Assembly (NCBI GenBank): GCA_009809945.1
Contig: WTPW01000845.1
Span: 1-64,000 of the forward strand
Source: Gigaspora margarita
Taxonomy: Eukaryota; Glomeromycota; Glomeromycetes; Diversisporales; Gigasporaceae
DNA length: 64,000 nucleotides
Direction: 5' to 3'
This document shows, one piece after another, positions 36,285 to 48,736 of the stretch. The position numbers were made by a program, and so were the translations under genes. The notes beneath the pieces were generated by a model. It saw only the letters and a program-made list of their open reading frames with translations. It searched no databases and was not told where the DNA came from. How positions within the stretch are numbered: position 1 is the stretch's first letter; every line of letters starts with the position of its first letter.

Positions 36285-38200
36285 GATATAAGATCTTTGT
36301 ATCTTTATATTTAAATATCAAAATTTACTAGAGAACTGTTATTTAAAATATAAGCAAATTAAGAAGTAAAAAATCTATAATTCATAGTATAATAATATCA
36401 AGAACTCTTAAAAGAATTAAAGATATATAAATTAAAACTACGCATAATAATGATATAAATAATTATTGCTATTGTCATTAAAAAACGTTATTATATAAAA
36501 TTAGTAAAATAAATATTTTGTTACAAAAAAAAAAGGGTTACCGTACGATTCCCCGAAAGTTATTTCCTCAACAGCCCATTTATCCGACATCATACAGGAT
36601 AAAAATCTGTTAAAAATGTATAGCCGCAACTAATCAAATGCTAACTAACCCTAACTATATGTGATGTCTGGTAAGTGTCCTGTCGAGGAATAACTTTCAG
36701 GTAATTGAATGACAACCAAAAAAAGGTACTATTATAAAATACTTACATTTATAATTTGTTATATATTTGCATTTTGATGTAGCTTAAAACTGTAATGTTC
36801 AAAATTATTGGTCAAGAAGTATATTATTGAAATATATATATTTAGTACATTTGTAAATATAACAAATATTATAAAATTTTGATTGTTTTGTAAATTTATA
36901 TTCACCAAACTAATAATTATTCATATATAATCAACCCCATTTTTTTGATATATGGTATAAAATTAATTTATTTCTATTAAAAGTTTATTAATTTGGATTT
37001 TTTTTTATTATATAACTTACGTTCTAATAGTTCAATTTATGTAATTAAAGAACTTTATAAATTAAAAATTTAATTTATATTGATTAGAAAGGTTTAATTA
37101 ATTTAGATTATCATTCGTTTTAATTTAACTTACCTTCTAATATTTCATTTAATAATTTATAAATGGATTTTATACTTACTACCTAGTAATTTAATTTGTA
37201 TATAAATGATTAGACATTTTACTTATCGCGATTTTCAAATTACAATAACCCATCTAATAATCGTCTATAAATAGAGATTTCTAATATTCTCCGCTATATT
37301 CGTATTTCAATTTAATAGCATTATCTCCAAAGGTATACTAGAACTTATAGTTACAGTAGTTTGTAGATTAATATTAAATTTCTGGATTTTTTCCATTTGT
37401 GTGAATTTAAGCGTTATTCGAATAGCACTTTGCCAGTTAGCATACTGCTAGAAACAACGCTCTAAAATCGAAATATAAAGGGGAATCTTGGGAATTCTTA
37501 ATTTTAGACTTTCTATTAGATTTATTCATAAAAAGCTTCAAAGTTATACTTTTTTGTATAGGCGATCTAAGCTAGTTTTGTACTTGCGAATTAGAATCGA
37601 CTGCTATATAATTAGTTAGAAAATTTGTTTAATCATCGACAATTATAAGTACATGTATTAATTTTAAGCTTGTGTTTTATACTTATCAGCTAAATAATTT
37701 AATTTATATATAATTAACAATTATTTTACTTATTATAATTATAAATTAAGTATTATTAAGTTTTTAATTTATAATAAATTTTATACCTACCTCCTGATTT
37801 ATATAATTGAAAGTATTGTTTATTTTAAGTTAAAGATTATTTTTATATCTGTAAATTAAATTTATACCTACCAGCTAATTATTTAATTTGCATATAATCA
37901 ACTAAAAATATCAAAATTATTATAAGATTTAGTTATAAATTAAATTCTATGCTTACCGGCTAATGCAGCAATTTAATTTGTATAAATTAGTTAAAATATA
38001 TATATTAACTATAGATTATTACAAATAAGCTTATATTTACGGCCTAATAATTTAATGCGTATATAATTAATTCGAGCATTTAATTATAGATTACTTTGAT
38101 ATTTATAAATTAATTTATATTTACCAGCTAATAATTTAATTAAAGGGTATAATTAATTAAACATTTTTAATTAGTAATAAATTAGAAATTTAAATAATTT
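36285..38200. repeat. Segmental duplication A, copy 2 (partner 2337-4210)
   Basis: Collinear with copy 1, with a shared foldback MITE at 36545-36705. It has no counterpart of the 72-bp tandem duplication of copy 1 and instead has its own 105-bp tandem duplication near 38105-38310. Confidence 0.8.
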
Positions 38201-38530
38201 TATATATTTATAAATTAATTTATATTTACCAGCTAATAATTTAATTAAAGGGTATAATTAATTAAAAATTTTTAATTAGTAATAAATTAGAAATTTAAAT
38301 AATTTTATATACTTACTAACTAATAATTTAAAATATATAATGAAATAAAGTTTTTATTTATTAATAATTATTATAAAGTTCCTAAGTTATAAATCAATTT
38401 TATACTTACATTCTAAAAATTTAATTATATATAATGGATTTAATAAGTTAGTTCTTTGCATTAGGTTGTTAAAATTCTTTAATTATTAATTAATTTTATG
38501 CTTACGTCCTAAAGTTGAATTAATCAAAGA
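36890..38530 (-). other. Splice-unit array 2: acceptor, three bases, donor (decayed)
   Basis: About 16 minus-strand units of YAG, three bases, GTAAGT-like donor occur near 37018, 37131, 37178, 37788, 37870, 37953, 38040, 38125, 38230, 38305, 38405 and 38503. A few now hold four bases between the sites (near 36903 and 37247) or lack the acceptor. Compared with array 1 the flanking signals are largely kept while the three bases often differ, for example AAA against AAG, CTG against CCG, GCG against GCC. No first exon is recognised. Confidence 0.65.
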
Positions 38531-38559
38531 TATTTTATTAATTATAGATATTACAAAGT

Positions 38560-38770
38560 TTTTAATTTATTAATTAAATGTTATCGTGAATATTTAAAAA
38601 TTCTTTTGAAATATTTTGAAAATTCTTTTGAAATATTTTGAAATATTTTGACTTCAAAATATTTCGAAATATTTCAAATATTTCAAAATTTTCCAAATAT
38701 TTCGCATCAATCACAATTCTTTTGAAAGATTTCAGCATGTAAATTCTTTCAAAAGACTTCATATATATAT
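38560..38770. repeat. AAATATTTTGAAA low-complexity palindromic run
   Basis: Short alternating words (TTTTGAAATATTTTG and TTTCGAAATATTTC) make a self-complementary stretch. The 62-residue minus-strand frame is just this run and is not accepted as a gene. Confidence 0.6.
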
Positions 38771-39544
38771 GTTGCTGATGTATTACAATAAAAAAATATT
38801 AACATGCAGACATGAGAGCAGATATTCAATAACTATTTGGCACTTGGACTTGAAAAGTATATTACAGTAATTTAAAGAAATTCAAAGAAAGAATAATATA
38901 TTATATTGAAAAAATATGGCCAAAAAGCAAAAAAACCAACTATGTTTCATCTTTTTTGTTTTTGCTTGTTGTGCTTCTGTTGTTTTGGAACTGCTGAAAA
39001 AGAAGTTGAAGTTGCTTTTATGCAAAAGGAATCAGGGTTAAATTCTAAGTAAAATAATAGCATAGAATATTTATATCCTACCTATCCTAATGGTATCAAA
39101 TAGTATCAAAATTTTTTTTTTTACTCTTAAGCAGTCCCACAATGACTCTTTATTAAAATACACAAGAATTTTCAGGAAAATACATAGTGACTTTTAATAC
39201 TATGAGCCCTACATCACACTGATTCTATTTTCCAAGAATGCAATATGCAACCTGCCACACTAGTTTGATACTACAAACTAGAAGTTTGAAATATCAAACT
39301 AAAAGGCATTGTCGAACAGCCTAAGTTTAAAACCTTCTTCTCCAAGCTTCTCGAGTAAAGGAATTCTAGTAAAAAAATACACAATTATATAGAAAATAAA
39401 AGGAGAAAATAAAAGGGGGATAGACATCACTACCTAAACAAATACCAAAATCGAAACAAAATAAAATGAAAAGAAAAAAATAGGCAAAAATTAGACTGAA
39501 CAACAGCACCAATTTTGCCTGGGTCCAACTATAAAAATTATATA
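38771..39544. other. No gene recognised
   Basis: AT-rich, slightly less so than the neighbours. A 41-codon frame near 38916 beginning MAKKQKNQLCFIFFVF has a hydrophobic stretch but no other support. Confidence 0.4.
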
Positions 39545-39552
39545 ATACTAGT

Positions 39553-39838
39553 TAGAGTTCTGCAATTTGATTTGATCTTCAAATATTTGAATCAAATGTT
39601 TGATCAAATTCAAATTCAAATTTGACTATATTTGATTTGATCAAATTCAAATCTGACCAAATTTGATTTGATTTGACAAATATTTGATTTGATTTGAAAA
39701 TTACTATTAAAAATTCAAATTCAAATCAAATTCAAATCCAAATATTTGAATCAAATCAAATTCAAATCAGGATCAATTTGATTTGATCAAATTCAAATTG
39801 ACCCAATATTTGATTTGATTTGAATTTGAGGAACCCTA
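39553..39838. mobile_element. hAT-type MITE, 286 bp, copy 1
   Basis: The ends TAGAGTTCTGCAA and GAACCCTA are flanked by the 8-bp duplication ATACTAGT (39545-39552 and 39839-39846). The interior is built from CAAATTTGATTTGATC words in both orientations. An equally long copy lies at 63357-63642. Confidence 0.85.
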
Positions 39839-39846
39839 ATACTAGT

Positions 39847-41925
39847 TGATAGATACCAAGTATTATATTTACAGCAAAAATGTATAAAAAAGCAGATAAA
39901 AAAAATAGTAAAAAAAAAGAAAAGAAAACTATAGCTAAAAGAATGTTCTAGAAAGAAATTTCAATTTGTGTTTATCTCCAAACTATCCACGTCCTGAATT
40001 TTACTTGTGACTTGATCCAATTCAGAAGCTGCATTCCCAAAATGGAAGAGTAAACAATATCAATTTTTTGGAGTGGGTAAACCAAATCGCCCACTTTTGT
40101 CAAAATTTTAAAAAGCCAAAGGAGTGCTAAGGGGAAGTACCAAAAGTAAAAGGATTTTGGAAGAGTTATACTATATAGAATAAAATACCTAGCCAAGTGT
40201 TTACTTCTGTTTTCATATCTATAAAACTTGACAAAGCTCCAGGTTGTCTTGCCTACTACTTCTTTGCTTTGTAGCACTAGAGTCTTCTGCCCAGAGGCTT
40301 TTCTTATAAGGGTTCAATTCTTTTTCAACTCTATTTCAGCTACAACCAAACATACGATGATTAGCCTTGAGTCCCAGCTGCTTCTAGTAGAGTTTTGTTG
40401 TATGTTAAATATGTTAACTATAGAGTTTTTGTAGGTTAGAGTTCTTGAAATTTTTGGTACAAGGGATCATTTGAAAGAGTTCCTGATGTAAATAGTATCA
40501 AATTTTGTAAAATGGCTTTTAAGATAAACATCTCAAAGTAAAACAAAATAAATAATCAAAAGAGCATGAGGGTCTACAAACCCTAAAAGGGAAATATGTT
40601 TGTTCCAGATCAACCCAACACATGAACAAAGTGAAAAAAACAAAAAAAAAGCAACAATACAAAAAAACAGGTATTTAAGCCCAATGTCAAGAACTACTGT
40701 AGTTAAAAATTACAAGAATAAAATTTATATGTATTATTTACTTCTAAATCACCTCTAACCTTAACATCCTAACTTTAATTTCACAAACTTAGTTTATTTT
40801 TACATTGTTTTCTTTTTATGGAGTTTCATCTTCTGCGTAAATAAGCATATGTAATTTGAAAAAAGTTTTGAGTTCAATGTTTTCACAAAATTTTGCAAAA
40901 GTGATTAAATTTTCACATTTGTTTTTTGTGAGATTGTTTTATCTATATTAGATATACTTGATTTATAAATAATTTAATAAACATTTACAAATGTTCAGCC
41001 CTGATTTTATGCAAAATATTAATGATGTCCATTTTAATTTTTTTTGTGAAAATAGTGTTTGCAACAAAAAAAAATTTTTTAATATAGATATTTGAATTTT
41101 TTATTATAATATATAAAAAAAAATTTGATACAATAAAAAAGAAAAAATATTTAATGCATGTAATATAATAATATCTATTATATTATCAAATATATAAAAT
41201 GTATTTAATTATCTTTAGCAATATTACTGAAGATGCATTCATCAAAAATTTGAATAATTTTTTTTGCCCTTCAAATAATTAATATAAATATATTATTGAT
41301 GTGTATTATAAATTACTTGTAATAAATAAAAAAATAAAATAAAGATTTTATATATATTTGTCTGGATTCTTCTTTAATGCTTTATAAATTTTAACAAAAA
41401 AATTATAAAAAATAACCAAATATCATTTTTGAATTGTATTCTTAATTGTTGGTACTCAAACTGAAGGCTTGTAGAAACCTTTTTAAAAATCTTTTCACAA
41501 TCTTGCTTTTTTTCTTTCAAAGATTTTATTTCTTTTTGTAAGAATGTGACTTTGTTTTCTAATTGATTGGTCATGTCTTGAAACTCCTTATTTTTTTCAA
41601 TTTTAAATTAATTTCATTAATATTCTGTTTATGTTTATCAGAAGTATTTTTTTATTTTTCAATTGTCAGCCAAAAAAGTTTTGTTGCTCTTGAAAAAATT
41701 TTAGCATTAATTGTTCAAATTTTCTGTATCAAAAACATGTGATCTTAAGATTTTATTAATTTTTGTTGAAATCCTTTCTCATGGCATGTTAAAATTTTTT
41801 AGTTTTTTTATGTAAATTATATTTATAGTCCATTGAACTTTAAATATTTCTTGAAAAGTTAACCCAGTGATTATTACAACATTACATGATGATCATTACA
41901 ACATTATATAATGAGCATTCATCCT
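39847..41925. other. No convincing gene; coiled-coil-like frame at 41374-41574 (minus)
   Basis: The minus-strand frame 41374-41574 opens MTNQLENKVTFLQKEIKSLK and would form a heptad-rich helix, then a hydrophobic tail. Similar text continues in broken frames up to about 41750, so a decayed coiled-coil gene is possible. Frames at 39972-40277 (minus) and 40228-40434 (plus) overlap each other and have no recognisable content. Confidence 0.35.
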
Positions 41926-43168
41926 AAGCAGGGATGATGATTTTTTTGTGGTGGATAATGTAAATTTTGTGGCAGGATAAAGGTAAATTTTGTGATTTTT
42001 GTGATCAGTTTGAAATGATTTTGTGCAATTTTGTGGCAATATAAAATAAATTTTGTGATTTGTTGTTGATCAATTTGAAATGATTTTGAGAGTTAATTTG
42101 AATTTTATAAAATTTTATGGTAATGGATAAAATATTTTTTATTTGTACTGTAAAAAGTTCTATATAAAAGTATGAAAAAATACTATTGCTATATAAAATA
42201 TAAAAAAACCCCAAAGTTCTATATAAAAAATTTCTATAATTCAATCTTGGTTAAAATACATTATAGATAATTGTTTGAGTGATTTTTTAGATAAATTTTG
42301 ATAATCATTATCTAAAAGAGTACTATATAAAGAAAAGCTAAGGGCAATTCGCATAATTTCTGGTCGAATTTAAGTCAGTATTAGCTCATTACCATATAGT
42401 GCTCCATGAAGTAGCCTCTTTAAATAGTACTCCATATATTAATACCTGGGTATTGTACAAGTCTTAAGCCCTTGAAATCAACATATGGGGGTGAGTCAGT
42501 AGAAAAGGGACAAATTTATCTAATAAATTTGTCCCTTTTCTACTGACTCACCCCCATATACCTGGGTAATTTATCGTTCATGCAGGCTTAAAAATTTATT
42601 TATATCTGAGTACTATATTATATCTAACTTTTCCAAAAAACTAATATGTATCCGGATATTTTACTTTACTTTAATTTTTTAATATTTAAAAAAATTTATT
42701 TATTTAAAAGATTTCTATAATATTTATATGGGATTAATCAACCTATATTTCTGAACAAAGTACCGAACACAGTACCCCCATACATAGTACTCCCGACTAT
42801 ATACAGTACCCAGAGGGGTACTATTTGTGGTTGACACAAGTTTTCTGGTATATACCCGGAGTACTTTATAGAGTACTATAAGGTAGTTGGTAGATTATAT
42901 AGCAAAATTATTAGCTGGACACTTTCACTTAATAAATGGCTACAATTTATTAGTAAAATTTTTAGTAATTCAGGGCCAAATTGATAATTTCCAGCCCTAT
43001 CAACCTGGATTCTAATGCATTCTGACCAGGATCTTCTGTGAAATTATGTGCAACAAGCCAATTTATCAAATTTTGTGAAATTTTGTTGCTATACAAATTT
43101 TGTGATTTTCACATAATTTTGTGATTTTTGTGATATTTTTTAAATCATAACATATTATCATCCCTGCT
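41926..43168. mobile_element. Candidate hAT-like element with AAGCAGGGATGAT ends
   Basis: Left AAGCAGGGATGATGAT and right ATTATCATCCCTGCTT are inverted with one mismatch. Subterminal words AAATTTTGTGATTTTTGTG occur at both ends. No 8-bp target duplication is visible, and no transposase. It contains the perfect hairpin at 42483-42559. Confidence 0.55.
42483..42559. repeat. Perfect 77-bp hairpin: 36-bp arms, 5-nt loop
   Basis: The left arm starts ATATGGGGGTGAGTCAGT and the right arm is its exact complement; the loop is TCTAA (42519-42523). It could be a minimal foldback transposon or a structured RNA. Perfect arms imply a recent origin or gene conversion. Confidence 0.9.
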
Positions 43169-43499
43169 TTGACGCTAAAAAAACATGTAATTTTATCTTG
43201 GATATTTTGTTTTAAATAATAAAAACTTAATATAATAGCTTTATATTAATACAACTATTGTCAAAATCATCTCTAATTAAAGTTGGTAGAAATATTCGAT
43301 CCTATTTGATCCCAAATGCTTATATAGAAAAAATATTTTCAAATTATAATTTCGCAAAATTTCAGATAGACTTAATTATGAAAAATTTTTTTTTCTATTT
43401 ACAGGTTCATTTCTCTATTGTAAACAATATAAATAATCTGTATAACATTGGTTTTTCAAAAGAAATAAATAACCAATAAAAATAATTTTTCATCTTACT
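43169..43499. other. Short spacer, no accepted gene
   Basis: A 73-codon plus-strand frame at 43258-43479 (opening MSKSSLIKVGRNIRSY) has no family match I can name and sits between two transposons; possible fragment only. Confidence 0.3.
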
Positions 43500-44572
43500 T
43501 AGGGGTGTGAATTGATTCTATAATAATCATTTTAATCGTTAATCGAATTAGAATCGATTTCATTTCTGGACAAATGATTTAATCATTTCTACAAATGATT
43601 AAATATTTTGAAATCGATTCTGGATTTAGAATCGATTCTAAAGAATATAATCATTTTATTTTATCTATTTAGAAGCCTAAATTTTTAGTAAAATGTGGCC
43701 TTTTTTTCGATAAACTGTTACATGAAAATTTGCTCCTAAGTGACATTTGACAAACAAACAAAAAAAGCACTTGTTACAACAAGCAAAAGAGCTTTTTTGA
43801 CGTCTAGACAAGTTAAAAAACCAATAAAACTCAATAAAAAGCTATGCTAAGCTGTAGAAAGAAGTACTTTTACCGTTTGTTGAAATACTTGGGTGTTTTA
43901 GGATGGGTTGGGCATTGTTTGATGGGTTGGTAACTATCAAGGATAAATTCGGAAGCTAATTTTCAAAAAAATGGTCTTTTTAACCTACTTTGGGTTTATA
44001 ATTAAATGCATGCATTTCGTAATTTTCTACGTACTTAATGATAAACGCAAAGCTGGTTAAAAAGGCTGTTTTTGTGAAAATTCGCTCTATAATAAATTTT
44101 CGTGTAAAATTTCTTTGATAATCCTCGATCATGATTGGTCGATTTTGGGTCAAAACAAATCAGCCGATATGATAAAACTGATAATTTGTACTTAGCCATT
44201 TTTAATGGCTGTACTTGTTGTTAATGCACATTATTTTATTTAAATTTTAAACTGATAGTTTATACTTAGCCATTTTATAATAGCTATGTTTGTTATTAAT
44301 AATACGTATTATTATTTATATAATTTGTTTTAAAGCGCAAATCCTGTTTTACTGTAAATACTGAAGATTCTATTTAATTCTGGTATAACTTTAAAACAAC
44401 CAACAAACTTGTAAAACTAAATAACTTACAGTATTAAATAATAAAAACAGAATCTGACCAGCAATTCAATACAGGAAATAACTATAAAAATTTAGAATTC
44501 GATCATCGATTTTAAAACGATTTTGAGGTTTTGATCATTGATTTTGATTTTTAGAATCGATTCGCATCCCTA
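43500..44572. mobile_element. hAT-type element, about 1.07 kb, non-autonomous
   Basis: The ends TAGGGGTGTGAAT and ATTCGCATCCCTA, with further GATTCTA and TAGAATC inside, are inverted. Flanks ATCTTACT and GTCTTGCT agree at six of eight positions, consistent with an old 8-bp hAT duplication. No transposase domain is seen. Confidence 0.7.
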
Positions 44573-44645
44573 GTCTTGCTGAGTTAAGGCCAGTTTGTTT
44601 TAATTCTGTCAAACAAATGGCGTCATTATATATTTATCATGTATA

Positions 44646-45876
44646 GAGCATAGCGAACTTTTATTGTGATTGGTTAGGTTTTGTAGATCATTTCGTGATT
44701 TTATTTGCCGATCGACCAATCAAATTATGAGACGATCGTAGTATAACGAAAACAACATTGGTCTTTAAACTTTATTTACACATCATTATATACACAAAAA
44801 ATACCCTTTATAATCCTATAAAGAAGAAATAGAGAGCTTTATTATCTGTTATTGTAAAATCAATGAATTTTATCTATTCAATTAATAAACACCAATTCTA
44901 TTCATTTTTTCGTACGTTTTCATCAAATTCCGCGGATGATACTAAAATTTGAGGCCTCAATTTAAAATATAAACCCACTAAAATTCACTTATACACTTTT
45001 ACCAACAATATTAACCTAAATCTTAACTCAATTTTTTTTTTTNAAAAAAAAAAAAAAAAAAGCTAAAAAAATGCACCTTAAAAAAATTAAAAAAATCGCA
45101 CATAAAGAACTACATTTCAACATTATCCAACTTTAACATTATCCGTGACATTAAATTGCTAATAACTACTCACTATTGAAGTCACCTATCATGAAAATTC
45201 CATTAAAACTTCGTACTGTCATTCAGTATTGAACGTGAAAAGAAAAATATTAATAAAGATAAAAAAAAATACAGTAAAATAAAAGTTTTAAAAATAAAAT
45301 AGTAAAAGTATAGAAAAGAACAAACATACCATCTAACCTATTGTTTATAAGTTATAAACGTCTTGGTGAAATTATACAGTCAATAACGAACCTCTTTAAC
45401 GAACTTTGGATATAACGACCTCAAAATTTTAAAATTTCATAACAGTTTAGTTTTTTGATCTAAAAAGAATCTTGATTTCTTAAGAAAACTTAGTAATTTT
45501 CTATTACAACCTTTTTTCTTCTAGAACCGTCAGCTGTTATAGAAAGAGTGACCATATAAAAAAAGAAAATATCAAAAAAAAAAGAAAAAAGTTTAAATCG
45601 CATAGTTTAAAGATTACAAACTAAATATAGAAAGTTTTAGAATACTCAAAAGTAATTCTCATCTAACTTCTGAATTATTTTACCAATCACAGAATTATTT
45701 TGACGTCTTGTAGAGCAGAAGCTATAGTTTCTAAATTTTTATACTATAACTCTGCGAATTCGCATTTGTGGCTGCGAATTCAATTCTCGTGACAGAAAAT
45801 CGTTACTTTAATATGACTTTAGTATGACGAAATGATCTACAAAATCAGCCAATCACAACAAAAGTTCGCTATGCTC
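44646..45876. mobile_element. Inverted-repeat element with ends GAGCATAGCGAAC, about 1.2 kb
   Basis: The segment 44646-44700 (GAGCATAGCGAACTTTT, GTAGATCATTTCG) is matched in inverse by 45825-45876. Superfamily and target site are not clear. The interior has no coding frame and contains an unresolved T/N/A joint. Confidence 0.6.
45030..45061. other. Poly-T, N, poly-A joint
   Basis: A T run, one N and an A run meet at 45043. This reads as a forced join between contigs or reads. Confidence 0.6.
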
Positions 45877-46529
45877 ATGTATAGTCGATCACATTGGTCT
45901 TCAAGTGTTGCGTAAAAGTTGTATATAAATCGACATATGTTGGTTTTGATCAGTTGAATAGAACTGACAAAAATTAGTGCATATTCAGCACCTTCAGTAA
46001 TTAATTAACGAAACTGAATAATAGATGTTGATAATTGGCTGAAAGTTTGCATATGAAAAAACGATCTATATTATGTAATTTTTCTTTTTAAAAAAAAAAA
46101 AAAGCTTATAACAAAGCATTTAACTGTGATTATTAATATATAATTTTTTTATTTAAATTTTTAACAAAGCATTTGACTAAGTGATTATTATTATGTAATT
46201 TTTTTTTAAACTTTTAGCAAAGCATTAGACTGAGTAATGATTCTAAAAATCAGTACAATAACCCATATATTTTTTTTAAAAAACATACGTAATCCTGGAT
46301 ATAATTGTGTTAAGGCGAATAGATACAATAGATACAGCAATTAAATGGATATATATAAATTGTATTCAGGAAATGTTTCCATAACACTTAATTGTTAGTC
46401 ATTAATTCATTATCATCAGCACACTAAGATTTTTTACGACTGGTTAGAAGAGCAAAGTACATGGATATCGTTATTACTACACAATAAAAATAGAATATTC
46501 TATGGGAAAGCCTGTTAAATTATTGCTTA
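45877..46529. other. No gene recognised
   Basis: AT-rich. A weak triple repeat of GCATTTGACTAAGTGATTATT-like words (46115-46240), each after a T- or A-run, is the only structure. Confidence 0.4.
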
Positions 46530-46759
46530 GGCCATTCAAAGTTGATTAGTTGTTTAACGTCAATATTTTGGGCTTAGGCACGAGGGAGGTGGGAAAATTT
46601 AAACAAACACATATGTTCCTAAGAATATTTGACAAATCAATTGGTCAACCTTAATAACATGATTAATGAAGTTTATGATGTGCTGTGATTGGCTTATTTA
46701 ATTTTGGGAGGTTAACCAAGGGGGGATGACGTTAACCAACTAATCAACTTTAAACGGCC
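46530..46759. mobile_element. PIF/Harbinger-type MITE, 230 bp
   Basis: The ends GGCCATTCAAAGTTGAT and ATCAACTTTAAACGGCC are inverted, flanked by TTA on both sides (46527-46529 and 46760-46762). Related to the element at 12869-13262. Confidence 0.75.
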
Positions 46760-46762
46760 TTA

Positions 46763-47191
46763 TTTAATGAGGTATATATCTATATATTATATAACGGTTA
46801 TTTTCTATGGAAAAATTGTTAAATTTATTGCTTATCTGATTAAATGATTAAATACTTAATTATTATTACATTATATTATAACAATAAAATTTTCTATGAA
46901 TTTATTGCTTACATGATATAGTTAGAAAATTAAACAAGGTATAGATATCGTTATTATTGCTACACTATAAACAAGTTAATGTGTCGTGCTAATGCAGTGT
47001 ATGTGTTTATAATCATTGCTAAATATGTAATTGATGAAAGAAACTATTGCTATTTAAGACTTCACGCAAACCTGATTCGACTAATTAGTTAATGTGCAAC
47101 TGTAAGTCAAATCAAAAGCAAGTTTTAGCACATTTATATCAAATTCACTTCGTTTCACCACTACGTTTTTTTTTACTTACATATTGTAAAA
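46763..47191 (+). promoter_or_regulatory. Upstream region of the LRR gene
   Basis: AT-rich and without frames. A T-rich tract (TTTTTTTTACTTAC) lies just before the start codon. No specific element can be assigned. Confidence 0.3.
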
Positions 47192-48736
47192 ATGATAACA
47201 TTACCGAATGAATGTCTCTTTGAAATATTTAAAAACTTTAAGTGCCATCATGATATTTTGTTTTCATGTCTTCTTGTAAATCGTCAATGGTGTAGAAATG
47301 TTGTACCAATATTATGGAATGGTCCATATCCTTTTAAAAACAAAAACTTTATCAGAACATGTCTTTTAATGTTAAATGTTAAAGAACATGCTCAATTGAT
47401 ACCATTTGAAATAATTCTTCCAAATAATCCAAAACCATTATTTGATTACTCTATTTATATTACAACTATTAAGATTATTACTGATGATGGAATTATAAAT
47501 TGGCTTAATAAAGAAGGGCAAGGGTCTCGGAATAAAGTTTATTATTCTAAAGAAAATGCATGGTCTTCAAAAATAATTCAAGCTATTAAATCTAGTTTAA
47601 TTGCAATGTTCTTACGAACATGTAATAGACTTAAAGATTTATGCATTTTTGGAATAATTCAAGATAATGTAATAAATTTATTGGCTGAAACTCTTAATCA
47701 AAGAGCAACTCTGACGTCTTTAAGTCTTTTGAATAATTATCTCCATTATGATAATGGGAAAATATTAATTGAAGTTCTTTATATGAATACTTTTTTAACA
47801 CATTTGAATTTTCGGAATAATGTTCTTGGATCAGAAAGTGGCAAATCATTAGCTAAGGTTCTTCGTGAAAATAATTCAATAACGTTCTTAAATCTTAATG
47901 AAAATGATCTTCGCTCTAAAGGATTAAAATTATTGGCAGAAGCTCTTCATGTAAATACTACTTTAACTCACTTGCATCTGGCGAGCAATCATATTCGTTC
48001 TGCAGGTGTGATAATTCTAGCTGACGCACTTTGTTCAAATACTAGTTTAAGTTATTTAAATATTAGGAATAATCAACTTGGTTATGAAGGAGGAAAAGCG
48101 TTAGCAAAAACTCTTTGTGTAAATAATACTTTGACATACTTAGATCTTAGCAATAATCAACTTTGTTCCGAAGGTGGAAAAGTACTTGCAGAAGCTCTTT
48201 ATAACAACAATGGTTTGACTTCTTTGGATCTTGAGGATAATATGCTTGGTTCTGAAGGAGGAAAAGCATTAGCGAAGGCTCTTTATCGCAATAAAACTTT
48301 AACCAATTTGGGACTTTGGAATAATCATCTGGGCTTGGAAGGAGGAAAAGCATTGACCGAGTCTCTTTGTGTGAATACTACTCTGACTCATCTGGATCTT
48401 CAAGATAATCAACTTGATTCCGAAGTAGGAACAGCATTGGCAAAAGTTCTTTGCAAAAATAATACTCTAATTTCTTTATATGTTGGTGAAAATGATTTTG
48501 GTCCTGAAGGAGGAAAAGCAATAGTAAAATCTCTTCGCAATAATACGACTTTAACTTCTCTAACTCTTGAGGAAAATTCACTTGGTCCCGAGGTTGGAAA
48601 GGCATTTTTAAATTCACTTTATAAAAATAATACTCTAACCTCTTTAGAACTTCGTAACAATAATATTGGTAAAGCTGTTTTAAATACAATTAACGATTTG
48701 CTTTTGAAGAATAAACAAAATAATGAAGAGTTTTAA
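47192..48736 (+). CDS. F-box-like / ribonuclease-inhibitor-type LRR protein (514 aa)
   Basis: Single-exon gene. The N-terminus (MITLPNECLFEIFKNF, then SCLLVNRQWCRNVVPILW, residues 1-43) is F-box-like. From about residue 172 to the end there are about 12 repeats of 28 residues with the pattern LTxLxLxxNxLxxEGGKALAxALxxN, the horseshoe-forming RI subtype. Such proteins in these fungi are probably substrate adaptors of SCF-type ubiquitin ligases, with the LRR face binding the target; that role is inferred from the family. Repeats are very alike in protein and DNA, so repeat number may change easily. The start is the first ATG of the frame with an F-box immediately after. Long minus-strand frames inside are by-products. 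The gene converges on the array locus at 49.2-54.8 kb. Confidence 0.9.
   Translation: MITLPNECLFEIFKNFKCHHDILFSCLLVNRQWCRNVVPILWNGPYPFKNKNFIRTCLLMLNVKEHAQLIPFEIILPNNPKPLFDYSIYITTIKIITDDGIINWLNKEGQGSRNKVYYSKENAWSSKIIQAIKSSLIAMFLRTCNRLKDLCIFGIIQDNVINLLAETLNQRATLTSLSLLNNYLHYDNGKILIEVLYMNTFLTHLNFRNNVLGSESGKSLAKVLRENNSITFLNLNENDLRSKGLKLLAEALHVNTTLTHLHLASNHIRSAGVIILADALCSNTSLSYLNIRNNQLGYEGGKALAKTLCVNNTLTYLDLSNNQLCSEGGKVLAEALYNNNGLTSLDLEDNMLGSEGGKALAKALYRNKTLTNLGLWNNHLGLEGGKALTESLCVNTTLTHLDLQDNQLDSEVGTALAKVLCKNNTLISLYVGENDFGPEGGKAIVKSLRNNTTLTSLTLEENSLGPEVGKAFLNSLYKNNTLTSLELRNNNIGKAVLNTINDLLLKNKQNNEEF

Noticed and set aside
38916-39041. Small frame with hydrophobic stretch (MAKKQKNQLCFIFFVF)
   Set aside because: Only 41 codons, no cleavage site pattern, no second copy and no context supporting a secreted peptide.
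39972-40434. Frames of 101 and 68 codons on opposite strands
   Set aside because: They overlap each other and contain no recognisable motif.
48147-48689. Minus-strand frames inside the LRR gene
   Set aside because: They are by-products of the regular LRR codon pattern on the other strand.
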